Shown here: one piece after another, positions 37,186 to 49,600 of the stretch
Numbering within the stretch: position 1 is the first letter of the stretch
Layout: each line of letters starts with the position of its first letter
Source: Isoetes taiwanensis
Taxonomy: Eukaryota; Streptophyta; Lycopodiopsida; Isoetales; Isoetaceae
DNA length: 64,000 bases
Reading direction: 5' to 3'
Assembly (NCBI GenBank): GCA_021234155.1
Contig: JAJEKV010000035.1
Coordinates: forward strand, 3,860,224 to 3,924,223
The notes under the pieces: generated by a model
Databases searched by the model: none
What the model was told of the DNA's origin: nothing
What the model saw: only the letters and a program-made list of their open reading frames with translations
Program-made: the position numbers and the translations under genes

Positions 37186-37189
37186 AAAA

Positions 37190-37990
37190 AAAGAATGAAT
37201 GATTTCTATCGTCCACTGAGACCAATCGGCCTATGGGACCCAGAAGAAGCGCAGCAAACTTATTATTGTTTAGGTTAAAAAAAACCCGCCCCGAAGGGTT
37301 TTCGAGGGAAAAACCGTGGCAGTAATAAGAATGTTGTCAAACTGTACAAGTATACATCATCATGACATAAATGTATATATACATGTCAAGTGTGTGCCCG
37401 AGGACATAGCTGATCTTGCATATCCATGACCTCCTGAAGGTATGATCCCAGCACCTGTACAAAAGCCGTACTCAATGTCACATGTAGCGGCTGGCTAGGC
37501 CTGACCAGCTCAGTATAACGCATCCGGATTTGATCATATGATGGGCAGCTTTGAAGGGTATGATATTCATCCTCAATGACTCTCATTTGACAGCATTGAC
37601 AAAGCCTGTCCTGGCGTGGCTCACCAATCCATCTGCCCGTGTCAATTCGAAGATGGTGTGCCCCTGTGCGAATGGAGGCAATGAGTCTGGGCCTTTTCAT
37701 AGGCAAGTGGGTACGCAGGTAGCATTGCGGCCCTCGTTCCAATGTGGGATTTATGTGGCGCTGGTAGTGTGCTGTCTTGACTTGTTCAAGGGCAACGACA
37801 TCCCAAATCTTGTTGAGGAAGCAAGCGTCGAGATATTGCCTTAAGCTATGGCGATCTGCCTTTGTTTGCACATGTATGCACCTGTGCTCCTACACATTCC
37901 ATCTAGCCAACCATTGAGCTCTCTTTTCCCTCCAGCTGGCCTTGAGGCGCTGCGGCCCCATTGCCATGATATAAGCTAGGTTAGGGAAAT
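37190..37990 (-). mobile_element. LINE 3' part, 5'-truncated
   Basis: The tail-side AAGAATGAATGATTTCTATC and CGTCCACTGAGACC open the element. Minus ORF 37386-37871 has IRTGAHHLRIDTGRW and the zinc ribbon LCQCCQMRVIEDEYHTLQSC, followed by P. It closely matches 58204-58990. The body ends near 37990-38030. Confidence 0.85.
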
Positions 37991-39104
37991 GAGCATCGTC
38001 CATATTGACCATGTGACACTCCCTACAAAATATACGGCGCCCAGCCGCATACTCCGTAGGAAATCCCCCATCTGGTCCTTAGACCGCACGGGTCATCCGT
38101 CTATTCCGCACTCTAGGGTATCCCTAGTGCGGGAAGGGGACACGAAGGTGTCTTGCGCCCCCTTTCCCTATGGGCTCCTATAACAGCAGAAGCATAAACA
38201 ATGTCAGAACTAGCAACAACAATACATCAAACTACCTCGAAGGGTAGCACATCCATACATCCAGAGATACAATAGAGATAAACATATATAAGCCATAAAA
38301 TATGAGAGCTCTCTTCAAAATTGACGGATGTGGATGAGACTGCCAGTTACGGTCCCTAATCAGATCTATTAGGACATCCAAATACCATTGGCATCCAAAG
38401 ACATGCGGCTAGAACTCTAATACATTGGGTGCCATGGGATATTATATTCAAATCAAATCAAGGCCTTCTATACGTCACTCCACCCTCCAACAAGAGGGTT
38501 GCCCCCTACGGACAACCCAAAAAGGGTACTCAGACATGTTAATACCCCCTTTAATAGAATTTGGGTTTTGCGAAAGCCACCGCATCAACTTGGGGTATTC
38601 ATAGGTGTGAATACCCCTCATTCACACCTAGGAATCAACTTGGTTGAAGGGTCCCGTTTGAGGGGCCAATAAAGTTCGTGACAATGGTATTATGTCTTGT
38701 TCCTGTTTTTGGTGTTGCGGGTTATTGCTTGTGCCTTTCCTTGTGAGCTCGGTATTGACACCCACACCTATGATTTCGAGAAATCAAGCACTACACTTGA
38801 CATGCAATCATTTGACAATGCTTCAAAAATTCCGAATAGGTAAAGGATTGATAGACGATGCTTTCATTGGAACTAAAGATCAAATAAGCTTTTAACCTTT
38901 TGTTCCCACCATGAGATGAGCCTACCTTGAACTATAAAGCAAACTTAACTATAACAATATAACAATTCATTTTTCAAGTCCACGCTCCCTTTGAACTATA
39001 AAGCATACGCAATGCATTTTCTCAATCCCACTTTGTTTGTCCTTTACAAAATAGGATTTCTCTCAATTTTGAATTATGTATTTGTACAATTCCAAGAAGA
39101 CCAT

Positions 39105-39225
39105 GTGGCAGTGGGACAAAAACTAGCTAGTTTGTAAAAAGACTAGTCTAGACCAGTAAAAGTTGGTTTACAGATTAGGTTTACAGATTACTATGGCTGG
39201 TTTACTGGTTACTGTAAAGCATAGT
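39105..39225. repeat. Copy-specific block in unit A
   Basis: GTGGCAGTGGGACAAAAACT...GGTTACTGTAAA stands where the first copy has an unrelated stretch of about 170 bp (26843-27011). It contains repeated GTTTACAGATTA and GGTTTAC(T)GG words. It may be a small insertion with deletion of the original sequence. Confidence 0.5.
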
Positions 39226-39927
39226 GACTTTGGTAGGATAAAGCTGATTCCACCTTTTGGTTGACTTTATTATCTGCTGTTTAAAATTTTAGCTTTTAAG
39301 TTCCAGATAGTGAATCATCATTCGTGTAAGCTTTTAGCTTCCAGATAGTAGATCATCATTGTATAAGAGGTTAAATCTTTTTTCATAATTGCTAAAGCAC
39401 AAGAAAGCAATCCAGCACATCCATAAACTAGCATTTTGACTCGTTGAAAAACCTCACAACTTTGGATTCTGATTTACCTTGGAGCCAATCAATCCTAAGG
39501 GAACAAACAAAAAAGCATAAGAGCCTAGTGGAAGCGAAGAGAAAAAAGGTTATCCTGATCGAGCAAAATTTGATGAATTTGGCTTATCAGACCTTCCAAA
39601 TCTTAAACCTTCAATGTCGAAGAAGGCTACTTACAACATTTACATGCACAAACCAGCAAGGAAGGATAGAAACCATAGAAAGATGGCAAGGATGAATGGC
39701 TCAAGCAGAACGTAAAAGATACAATAAAACTAAGAATGAACCGACAAATGCAAAGCAATTGAAAAACAAATTGTAACAGTTTTGCATTAACATAATCATA
39801 AACGTTCACATAGAACCAGGATTAGATGATCCAAGAGCATGATATGGCATTCCAGCGGTAGAAGGCAGTAGGTTAATTTTAGTATTAACAGGGTTCACTA
39901 GAAAACATAAGATCATGAATCATAAGA

Positions 39928-40443
39928 TCATACTTTGCTTTTCAGGGACACGCGGTGATGCCCTGGCAATGCATCTAGAGTTTTTCGTGCAATGTCCACT
40001 AACGATTTGAAAGAAAAGGGTTCCTGCATAGCTAATTCTGATAAAACTTTCCTATTCAACTGAGTGTTTTCTTTTGACAGCCCATGAATAAATTCACCAT
40101 ACTTGACCTGCAGCAGCCAATTACATTAATCAGGTCATTGACATATCATTACCATCAGGAGTCTTTAGAGACTAGACAGCTACTGATTTTTCGCTTAATA
40201 GGCTGAACATTATACAGAATCAAATATTGCAAACACCAAAAGGTAAAGATAACATACACCATAGAGCCTAGTTCTGGCGTTGATACGTTGAATCCACAAA
40301 CCGCGCATGTCTCTTTTTTTATTGCGACGATCTCTGTAGGCATATTGAAGACCCTTCTCAACCCGTTCTCTTGCAATGCGAATACAGTTCTTGGCTCTAC
40401 CACGGTAGCCTTTAGCCAACTCCAAGATCCTATCTTTGTGCAT
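39928..40443 (-). CDS. Mitochondrial large-subunit ribosomal protein bL20m, intact two-exon gene
   Basis: Exon 1 is 40258-40443 (62 codons) and exon 2 is 39928-40107 (59 codons plus TGA). The intron has GTATGT and CTGCAG ends. The 121-residue product starts [20 protein letters not shown], continues [20 protein letters not shown] and [20 protein letters not shown], and ends SLKSKV. These are the conserved basic rRNA-binding blocks of bacterial-type L20. The length fits the plant mitochondrial form (about 120-126 residues), and the family binds 23S-type rRNA early in large-subunit assembly. The ATG has no upstream in-frame competitor in the same block. Just upstream on the genomic plus strand, GAACCCTAAAACG and TACCCTAAAACG resemble telo-box elements common in ribosomal-protein promoters. 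A deleted copy lies at 27725-28193. The intact frame and splice sites suggest this copy is the active one. Confidence 0.92.
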
Positions 40444-40479
40444 CGTGTTGCCGCTGTGTTACTAAACCCCAGAAAGCCC

Positions 40480-40515
40480 TTCGAACCCTAAAACGCCATT
40501 ACCCTAAAACGCTTC
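40480..40515 (-). promoter_or_regulatory. Telo-box-like pair upstream of bL20m
   Basis: AACCCTAAAACG occurs at about 40486-40497 and TACCCTAAAACG at about 40500-40511, some 45-70 bp upstream of the ATG. Telo boxes (AAACCCTAA) are common near the start of plant ribosomal-protein genes. Retained in the deleted copy. Confidence 0.4.
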
Positions 40516-40690
40516 CTTTTGTGTTTCCGGCATCCTGAAATGCAAAATCCGGATAGAAGCCGGCGGTGTACAAAAATACATGGCTGGTATTCGTCTACAG
40601 CGTATTGTGGTGTACAAGAATACCAGGTGTGCAAAACACCATCAGCTACATATTAACTCATCGAATAAAACTCAAGCACTATATGGCTAG

Positions 40691-40819
40691 GTTCACATGC
40701 AACCATCGCCGGAGAGGGGCCCTGTTTTGCCCTGTGTTTTTTGGCGATGGCAGATGATGGTGCGTGTAAAAGGGCTTGCCTTTTTACGTGATGGTGAGGG
40801 TTGCCATCGTGCATGTGAA
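40691..40819. mobile_element. Small MITE with GTTCACATGCA termini, fuller copy
   Basis: GTTCACATGCAACCATCGCC at the left and GCCATCGTGCATGTGAAC at the right form the inverted repeat, with an inner TTTTTTGGCGATGG word. TGGCT lies beside both ends. Confidence 0.6.
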
Positions 40820-40925
40820 CTGGCTCTAAGGTGTATCCGCATTAGCCCGGTTCGGGGGCTTCGCTATGCCAAAAGTCAGGCAAAAAACTCGTCGTTCCCA
40901 TTTAGTTGGTCCGGCTGAGTTTTGC

Positions 40926-41369
40926 CTACATGGCACAAGCACCCTTAAAATTTTCAGATGCTTCACTATAGCATCTAAAAAACTCAAGTTCGTCTGGTTT
41001 TGTCTTCTTAGCCTGGGCATTTTGGCCTCTTGTGATAATCCGTCTTGTCTTCTTGTGATAATAATCTTTGTGCTTTTTAAATTGAGGTAATGGGAATGCG
41101 TTATAGAATTGAATTGAATTGACTTTTATCGTCCTTGGAAATGTGGGCTTTACATGCCAACGGAAGGAAATTGAGATAATCATAATGGGGACGTGCCCTA
41201 AGAACCAATAATATGCTCGTATACATAATATTTTGTTGCAAGAGCTCTTTTCCGGAATGTTACTAAAATCTTTTAGCAGAGTCCTTCTTCTACTCGACAT
41301 TCTAAAGGTTTTACTTGACGTTCTAAAGATTTTACTCGGCATTTTAAAGCTTCTATTCGATATTCTCAC
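40926..41369 (-). other. 147-codon open frame retained in both A copies, unrecognised
   Basis: Both copies (also 28691-29134) stay open with two conservative changes. Its start (MRISNRSFKMPSKIFRTSSK) is encoded by four imperfect copies of a 22-24-bp minisatellite around CATTCTAAAG, and its middle runs across a LINE-type tail. The duplication is recent enough that an open frame could persist by chance. I do not call it a gene. Confidence 0.2.
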
Positions 41370-41924
41370 TGGATTGTAGCTAACGAAACTTCATGTTTCA
41401 AGCAAACTTTTGCAGATAAGAATCACCTTGCAGCTACAAATTTTGGATAAAGATGTCAGTAGGCCGACAATCATTGACCATCTGGATTGCAACTAAGCTG
41501 TTTCTTGCAGTATGCAATATGAAGAGAGATTAATGGGAATTCAGGCAATCAGAATGATGGTAAAGGCAATTAGGATACAAGTAAATCATCAAGATGCAAT
41601 TAAATAAGTAATCAGAGAAGAATACTCTATAAGAAAATATATCTTTGCACCTTAGCTCTTCTAGTTAATATTCCTATAAAGTATTTAAGCAAGGTGGCAG
41701 TGTGTCATTGGCTCACAAGCCTCAATTGCATTTAGCCTCTCGTTTCATATATATAGTAAGTGCATTAAAACATCTTTTTCTTTTTTTTCAAATTTTTTAT
41801 TTTTATTTTTGAAGGACGAGAGATAAATTTCAATACCAATCAAGGAAAAAGTACAATAAGAAGAGAGACAAGCTTAAAACTCAAAGGAGTCCCTTTGTGC
41901 AAGAGTACATGTACATTTTATAAT

Positions 41925-42149
41925 CCCCACGTGTACATTCCCACGTGTACGAGACGACGTTGAACGACGTCAGGTCGTCGCTTTAAGACGACGCCATTGC
42001 GACGCGTATAGCGACGCATAAAGGTCGTTAAACGACGTCCCAACGCCGTAATCGACGTCGTTTATCGACGTTCTGACGTCGATCATCGACGTGCAAACGA
42101 CGTCTGGACGTCGTAATAGACGTCGTAACAGGGCTTTAATCTTGTAGTG
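41925..42149 (-). mobile_element. CACTA (En/Spm) terminus with subterminal repeats
   Basis: Read on the minus strand the element begins CACTACAAGATTAAAGCCC at 42149, the canonical CACTA end. It continues with about a dozen ACGACGTC/GACGT words in both orientations over 200 bp (for example GTCGTTTATCGACGT), the usual transposase-binding subterminal array. The opposite terminus is not seen. CACGTGTAC is repeated at the inner edge (41927-41950). It lies exactly between units A and B. It is CpG-rich, unlike the flanks. Confidence 0.82.
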
Positions 42150-42984
42150 ACTGCTAAAGACATTGATATGTTCACAGATGAATGCATAAGTACTGTGGAA
42201 GCTGACGCTCTACAGCGGAGCACTGAACAAGTATATATGCAGTTAAGAACCATGTCTAGCATAGGTTTTGTATGACCTAAGGTTATTTTTGTCTAGGTTA
42301 TTATTTGATGGCTCGAAAGCCTTATATGGAAGAAAGTATTTATATTACGAAGTGTGAAGGCGGGCTAATGGGAGGGAGCTAAAAACACATTTGAAAATGA
42401 GGTCGGACATTCGGTTCGAAAACTCCAGAGAACGGTCCGACTTTGCAGCCAAATCGTGAAGTATAAACCAAGGTGAATTGTTTGTGTTTGAATACTGATT
42501 GCAGGACATCATACAGAGATCAATCAGGCAAGCTTGGGCTCTCTAGGTTGTAGCAAGTCAATGGTTGAATGCTAATGATTGAATCTATATTTGCTTAGAA
42601 GTATGGCATTGCCTCACTAGTTAAAATTTGAGTTAGGTAAATTTTGCCTAGTCTATTTCTTTCATTTATATTAGAGCATCTAGGTTGCGATAATGTCAAC
42701 AAGTTTTGGTGCTAACTTGCTTACTTCCATTGAAGTGTTTAGAGGTGATAATGGCTTTCAAATCTAGAAACAAGAAGTACTTGAGTTTGAGAACATGTGG
42801 CATCTCATAGAAGGAAAAAATGCTAAAGGCTCAACCATGGTAAGTTCTAATGCAAGAGAGGCAAGTGCAAGTTCAGTTGAAGAAAGCTCTACAACCAGAT
42901 ATTACAAGCAAGGTTGGTGCTACCATAAAACTTAAACTAAGAGGTATGACGCCAATGCATATGCATTCCTCAACTTCACTATGA

Positions 42985-43050
42985 GCCAAAGAATGGGATT
43001 TAAATCCATAATATCTACATGATACATAGATGTGGTTTTGACCACTTACC
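42985..43050 (-). mobile_element. tRNA-derived sequence, second copy
   Basis: Counterpart of 16385-16450. Box B has decayed to GGATTTAAATCCC and one base of box A is lost. Confidence 0.4.
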
Positions 43051-44185
43051 ACCATTCCTTTGACACCATCCTTTGAACTTGATGTGAGTGGCTCAAAATA
43101 GGCATTAGTAGTTTTGTTGTGTTATCATATGTAGGAACTTGTTGTGCCATATATCTCCTCTCTAGATTTAACATAGAAGAGACGGTTTTATATCATGTAT
43201 GGGATGGGAGTAGCATTGTTGTTCTAAATAATTTATATTTTGCTCGGTTTTATATCATGTATGGGATGGGAGTAGCATTGTTGTTCTAAATAATTTATAT
43301 TTTGCTGTTCTTGACTGGCTGGCTTACGTGAAAATTTTTATTTTATGTGTGAAGTCGACCTAAGGTTCACAAGTTCTCTCAAGATTACCTAAGGCTTTCT
43401 TTCTTAAACTCGATATGACAAAATGATACGAGTACAAGTTTTACTACAATTCTAACTAGTCCACGTGTAGTGCCACTTCACTTCAGCCAAAATTAATCTT
43501 CACTATTAGATGTTATATCCGTTAATTTTATGATTTCTAGGTAGGTCCAAAACTGGTTTGTTTTTTTTTGTTTTTGTTTTTTTTTTAATGCTTTTCCCCT
43601 TTTCTCTGTGGCATTCCTTTTATTTCTTGTCCTTCTTCTTTTTTACATTATGCATTGGCCATAGACCTTTAATTTGAGACTTTGGACTACAAGACTTCCA
43701 TGGGAGCAAAGCTTTTACTTGAATTTTACATGGAATTTCAACAGATTAGCAACAACATGCATATACATAACATGCATAATGTGATTTCCATTCCAGCAAA
43801 TTATATTTTGTTTCCCATTACAAATTCTACCTGTCTAATAGAACCCATCAAATCATGCAAGAATTTTCAATTTACATCTAATATTTATATTACAAAATCA
43901 CATGATCTGATTACATTTTATTTTTAAATGTTGATAGAAATTTAAATTCAAGCTCGAGCAACTGCATTCTAAAAACTTCCCCTTTCCATAACCCCAAGAA
44001 TCAAATATCTCATCTTATAATTGCAATTGATATCATGCTTTGAGGTGCAACAACAATAATAATTTAATTATACATATATAAATATAACAATTGTTGTCAA
44101 AACATAAAAGGAACTATGTGGAAGGTGCAATAGCACCAACATAGAATTGGATAGTTTTAACATAATCAACCAAACTTAAATTGAC

Positions 44186-46621
44186 TCATTTTGCAAGAAT
44201 TTTCTTAAGCCATTTGCTTGAATTTTTAGGGTGCCTCTTGAGATTGTCATCGTAGTCGATGTAGACAATTCCAAATCGTGAAGTATATCACGAAAGCCGT
44301 TCAAAGTTGTCCAAGAGTGACCAAACAAAGTATCAATGCACATTGGCCCCATCCCTATGGAAACAATAATATTAGAAATGTTTTATCATCCACACTTTCT
44401 TAAGGATTTAGGATAAAGGCTTACCTTATGGCAGCAAGGAGGTTTTTAAGATATCCATTTAGATAGTAAGTCCGAAGAGAGTCGTTTGTCCCTTCTTCAA
44501 CACTCAAGTTACCAGGTTGGTCCATTCCTTTCAAAAATATACTTCCATAGTACAAAGTCAATAATTCAAAATATGCAAGAAGGAAAAAGAAAAGGAGACT
44601 CACCATTCTCAGATATGATTATCTTAACACCTGGATATTGCTTGCTAACATAATTAATGGTTTTATACATCCCCCATGGCACTACATACAAGAACTTGGT
44701 ATATGCACGTGGACCAATTGGGACACCATTGCTATCAACTGGTAAATAAATATTATCATTTGATGATGAGCTTCTTATCTATATAAACCAAAACAACTAA
44801 AGGTACTTACCTTGTTGTGTATCAACTCTCCAGTCCTTATTATAATCAGTAACATTATTTTCTTTTTTTGCGTTGGTTACATAAAATGTAGTATAATGAT
44901 TTATTCCCACAAAGTCATAAGAGCCCTTGACTAAGTGAAATTGCTCCTTGGTAAATTCAAGGAGTCTACATTTTACAAGTTCACGCATTGATTCAGGATA
45001 TCGCCCATATACAAGTGGATCGAGGAACCTAAATGATGTTTAAAATATATGAAAATACATACTTGTCATAAACCAAAAAGAGAGGAGAGGAGAAGTTACC
45101 ATCCAAGTTGAAAATCTCTTGCTCGTTGGGCTGCTAAGATATCTTCAAGGGAACTAGTGAGGGGCTCGTACCAATTGAAGTTCAATAGGATGCCAATACT
45201 TCCATTTTGCATTTTCTTGAATAATAATTGGGAGAAATTATGTTAAATACTACTCTTGAAAAGTGTACCTAATAATCTTAGAGACTAGCCAAACTCACTT
45301 GGTACTTGTTCCTATACACTTTAACTGCCGTAGCATGTGCAAGCAAAAGAACGTGAGTTACAATGTAAGGTTCCGTGGTCGAGTTTCCCTCACTACAATT
45401 TCCAAATGGAGCTGAGCATCTTCCTGGCGCAAGGATACCATCATCATAGCCCAATGATGCAACTACTTGTGGCTCATTAAATGTAGTCCAATGCTTAACT
45501 CTATCTCCAAATGCAGAAGTCTGCATATTTTGTGAATGCTTGTCTACGAGAAGAAAGATAAAACAATCAAACAACTACATATAGAATAAAATAGCATAAA
45601 ATCAAACAAAAGAAAGAACACTCAAACAAGTTACATTGCTAATTTTCTTCGCCATCCTCCAAAAGCTGTTTCTAAAGCTTGCGGAATGTCGTAATGGTTT
45701 AAATTGGCATAAGGTTGTATCCCTGAAATAATAATTTAAATTGACACAAGGTTGTATCCATGAACGTTAGGAAACATGATTTCTAATATATAGAGTAAAG
45801 ATGAACCTTTTAAAATCATGTAATCTATTAAGTTGTTGTAGTATTCTATTCCTTGGGGGTTTACTTTGCCAGATCCTTCTGCATAAGGGTCAAAGAAAAA
45901 GTTAGGTTACTTTTGCATAAGAGTCAAAGGAAAGTTAGGCACTTGTTGATGTTTTTGCACATCAACAATATGCATTATTACTTGGGAATATACATACGCA
46001 CATCAATAAAATGCATTATTACCTGGGAATATACGAGACCATGAAATTGAAAATCGATATGCATCCATGTTCATATCAGCCATAAGGTCAATATCTTCCT
46101 GAAGACAACACAATAAACTGCCAAATTAGATACGAAGTTGGTTTTATTTGCTCAAGGGAAATAAAAGTAGAAACCTTATAGCATGATATTCGTCATCAGC
46201 AACATCACCTGTAGCATTGCCTTTAACCCTTCCTACAAATAGACATGGTAAAAGTTGTTTAGTTTGAAGAGGAAAAATTGTCCATAACATGAACTATAAA
46301 TCACCATCACCAGGGGTGAGAACAAAATTATCCCAAATGCTAGGGCCTCTGCCATCTTCTTGAGCTGCTCCTTCTACCTACAAAGACAAGGGAAATCTTT
46401 AATACAATGTTTTTTATTTAGATGTGAAACACTAGAGATTATACTTGGTATGCAGATGCAGCAATCCCAAATGTAAAACCAACCGAAAAGCTTGACCGTC
46501 TTATTTTTTCATCGAAATTTATAGTTGTGCATGCAAACGATACATGACACATAAAGAAGCACATAAGACACAGAAAAATTATGGAGTTGGATTCAAATCT
46601 CATATACAAATTCTTCATCAT
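44186..46621 (-). pseudogene. GH1 beta-glucosidase, copy 2, broken; 12 exons
   Basis: Exons (high to low): 46445-46621, 46311-46377, 46175-46232, 46023-46098, 45807-45878, 45635-45722, 45299-45543, 45100-45215, 44811-45028, 44604-44738, 44425-44527 and 44186-44354. It keeps parts lost from copy 1: exon 4 [17 protein letters not shown], exon 9 [17 protein letters not shown] and exon 10 GPRAYTKFLYVVPWG with VSENG. Its own lesions are one base lost in exon 3 (YHRYK region, about 46182), 8 bp lost in exon 7 before [17 protein letters not shown] at 44333-44335 in VHGYF, W to R in FEW, and TGA at 44288-44290. All GT/AG sites are intact, including the exon 12 acceptor that copy 1 lost. Inactive as read. 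Confidence 0.9.
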
Positions 46622-46898
46622 CTCAAAACTGGACCAAATCTATGAAATCAAGGAACAAGATGTTTCTTATTCTCTTGAAGTCCTCTTTATAAACTTATAA
46701 GACATGTGGTACTCTTGGAGGAGAAATTATTATTACGTGAAGCTAATTATAATAATCCTATATACTCATATCCAGAATAGAGCTAATGATAATCCTATAT
46801 ACTCATAGAGCCAATTATAATCCTATATACTCATATCCAGAATAGAGCAAGAATAAAGCCTTTTGAATTAGATAACTGATTAAACTATTAACAAAATA

Positions 46899-47778
46899 TG
46901 TCGTATTTGCTTTTTTATCCGGCCCTCTGCGAATTGCGATTGCTAAGTCCCAGCAGAACTGTCTGCATAAAACCTTTCTAGACCTATAATTTCTTATTGC
47001 TTTAATGCCAGTTCCCTGTTCAGCATCGACCCTAAATAATTCGGTTTTGCACTTGTAGGAAAGCTCCGGCATTGGAAGGACTTTCGGATATGGCTGTTGA
47101 TGAAGGTATGGCCTGTTCCTTCTATTTCACAAGTTATCCTTTGGAATTTAGCACGAGACGATGAATATGCTTCAAATCTGAAACCATGATTGAATAACTT
47201 CCATCAGAGCCAAGGATATATTCTTCTCTTGTGCTTAACATGCAAAGGATTTCATTTTTGATGTCTAGAAAAGGTTACGTAGGCTACATACACAGGATTT
47301 CACTGTTGATGTCCAGAAAAGTTGCAGAAATATGAGCATCTTCTGTCTTCATGAGAATGTTATCAAGCATCTTCAACTCAAATGAACATCATGAATAGCA
47401 TATTGTAAAACTTTCATTGTCGAATAGCTGTTTGTCTTAATCTTTTGAGAATCAGGTATTAATACCCATGGAACCTGCATATACAGTAACTGTTAAAAAA
47501 AAGGGCGCTAAATTTTTTACCGTTAGCATGAATGTTATGCAGAGGATATTCTAGAAAGAAAGGAGATTGTTATTTGCCACAGTTGGCAGTCAGAGACACA
47601 GAGTATGCAATCTTATTTCTGGATATTCCTTGAGCTGGAAACACAGCCACTAGACCAATAGCACAGCCTAATATCATTCATGATCTTAATTTATTGAAAC
47701 AAGCCTGACTTCCATAAGCAGCAAGCATCTTGCCTTCCTGAAGATGATCTTTAATTGACTGAATCCTTTTCCATTTGC
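46899..47778. repeat. Segment C, second copy
   Basis: Directly follows unit B through GTATTTGCTTTTTTATCCGG. It matches 24176-25062 and gives the empty site for the 2.97-kb insertion. It ends in CCATTTGCTT at about 47780. Confidence 0.85.
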
Positions 47779-49085
47779 TTTCATGAGAATACTTTCTTAT
47801 CTGCCCAGAATTCATCAAACATATGATCTAAAGTGCATTTTTCTTGTGACATTCAGAACGTCCCAAGAATTCAGCCCAAAACATATCAGACTCTATTGCT
47901 ATTTTATTAAAAAAAATCCTCAACTTCATCTATTTATCATGCCTAAAATTGAAAGCATGCATCTGCAATGATCTGTTAGTGGTATCTGTAACATAGAATC
48001 CAGAAAATGATTAACCTTCATGAATTAAACCAGCTTTTACAAATTCCTGCTTTTAAATAACCATGATATGGCCCAGTATAGTACAGCTGCATACAGTCCC
48101 AGATATGGTGATACGCATGCACACACTGTTTACAACGATCAATGGTACAGATTTATGTAGATGAGATTAAGATGCTGGTTTCTAGTTGGCAAAGGGGATA
48201 AGCTGCCACTCAATAGTACAGAAACGGTCGAGAGAGAGGGCCTCACCATACAGTCCAACAATACAATGAGAACATCAATGCCCTGTGAGGGAGATGTCTA
48301 AAGATTATTTACATTTAACTTTTAAATTGTCTTATTCGTAGTTATCACGATGCATATTGCTTTTTTGCAGAATTGAGCATGGAGCGACCTGCTATTTCTG
48401 AAAGCTTACGAAAACTTAAGAGTAAGAAGTAAGAATTCATTGTTGTAGGTGGTTTCTTTCTTACTAGAATTTCAATTTAAACCATGTATTGGTTTCAATG
48501 ACCAGTTTTATTAAGTAAGAAAAACCAATGTGCTAAACTATGTAATGACAGGAAAACACAAGAGGTTCGAACCAGCAATTGAACTAAAATTCTCTGGAAA
48601 TAGTTTAAGTAGCTTCTGCTTAACAGGTTCGTACACACCCAATTAGTTAGTCAAGTTCAATTGCATCCAGGCATAGGACGTAAGGCCCCTCGGAACCCCT
48701 GATGATCTGCCACAGCTGATTTTCAGTTCCATCGCATATATATTATGTTAAGCTTTGCGTGTTGGTGACCTCTATCAGTATGTTTTTTTTCAAATATTTC
48801 ATCATCTATTAGCTGTAGATATGTTACACACCGTTGGAATTTCCAAAGATTGAAGTAATTACGGCCCAAACTAGCATGTCAAACCATTGAATCGGCAAAC
48901 GTTGAACCAGGTTGTCATGCCATTGAAACTAAGAGGGGAGAATGCTTAATAACATAACTTGGGACGTTACCTTATTAGTACCAGTTCTCGCCAGATCCTG
49001 TCGCACTTACCTGCTGCTTGAGGGCTTGTGGTAGCTTGAAAACCATAGTAAATGGCTGAGAATGCTGAAATTTCAGAAAGAGGAT
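47779..49085. other. Gene-free stretch
   Basis: A/T-rich, with short frames only. GAGGTTCGAACCAGC at about 48562 resembles a Pol III box B, but no box A was found. Nothing else can be supported. Confidence 0.35.
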
Positions 49086-49600
49086 ATGAAACATACTTTT
49101 CTGTTGCTAACTCCTTGATTCATATGTATGCCAAATGTGGTAGCTTGCTGATGCACGGGAAGTCTTCAACAATTTGCCAGACCGGGATGTTGTTGCTTGG
49201 GCTGCAATAATTACAGAATATACGGAGCATGTACGTAAGAAGGAAGCCATAAAATGTTCTAAATGGAAAGAGTGTCTCCAGATCTTGTCACTTTTATTTG
49301 CATCTTGAAAGCATGCACAGACATGCAGACCTAAATAAGGGTAGAGAAATCCATACCACCACTGTCATACAAAAGGGTTATGAAGGGTATCCTGTTGTTG
49401 GTATACTAAATGTGGTGCACTTATTGATGCACAAAAGGTATTTAACAATCTTCCAATTCAAAATGTTGTTTCATGGACATTATTACTTGGAGCGTATATG
49501 GCAACTGACTTTAGTAAGGAAGTAATAGATTTTTCATGGAAGATGCATCTACAACTACATGGAGTGAATACAGATCTTGTAGATCTTGTAGCTCTTCTTT
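49086..49600 (+). pseudogene. PPR protein fragment
   Basis: YETYFSVANSLIHMYAKCGS then, after a frame change near 49150, DAREVFNNLPDRDVVAWAAI and ITEYTEHVRKKEAIKC. Next come SPDLVTFICILKACTDMQ and NKGREIHTTTVIQKGYEG, a PLS-style series. Both ends are missing. It differs from the fragment at 22-23 kb, so it is an independent PPR gene remnant. Confidence 0.8.

Larger units (their letters stand above)
38311..41922. repeat. Segmental duplication unit A, second copy (intact bL20m)
   Basis: Starts CTCTTCAAAATTGACGGATG, as at 26053, and ends GTACATTTTATA, as at 29674-29685. Beyond both ends the sequences diverge. At the right edge a CACTA terminus begins. Confidence 0.9.
42150..46907. repeat. Segmental duplication unit B, second copy (GH1 locus)
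   Basis: Collinear with 15369-21208. It lacks the LINE in GH1 intron 4 and the 2.97-kb insertion. It carries a private 65-bp tandem duplication (GGTTTTATATCATGTATGGG unit) at about 43186-43311. From 42276 to 44185 there is no gene other than the tRNA-like sequence at about 42985-43050. Confidence 0.9.

Noticed and set aside
41925-42149. CpG island or CRE-type regulatory cluster (many GACGTC)
   Set aside because: The block ends in CACTACAAGA, so the repeats are better explained as CACTA subterminal transposase-binding sites.
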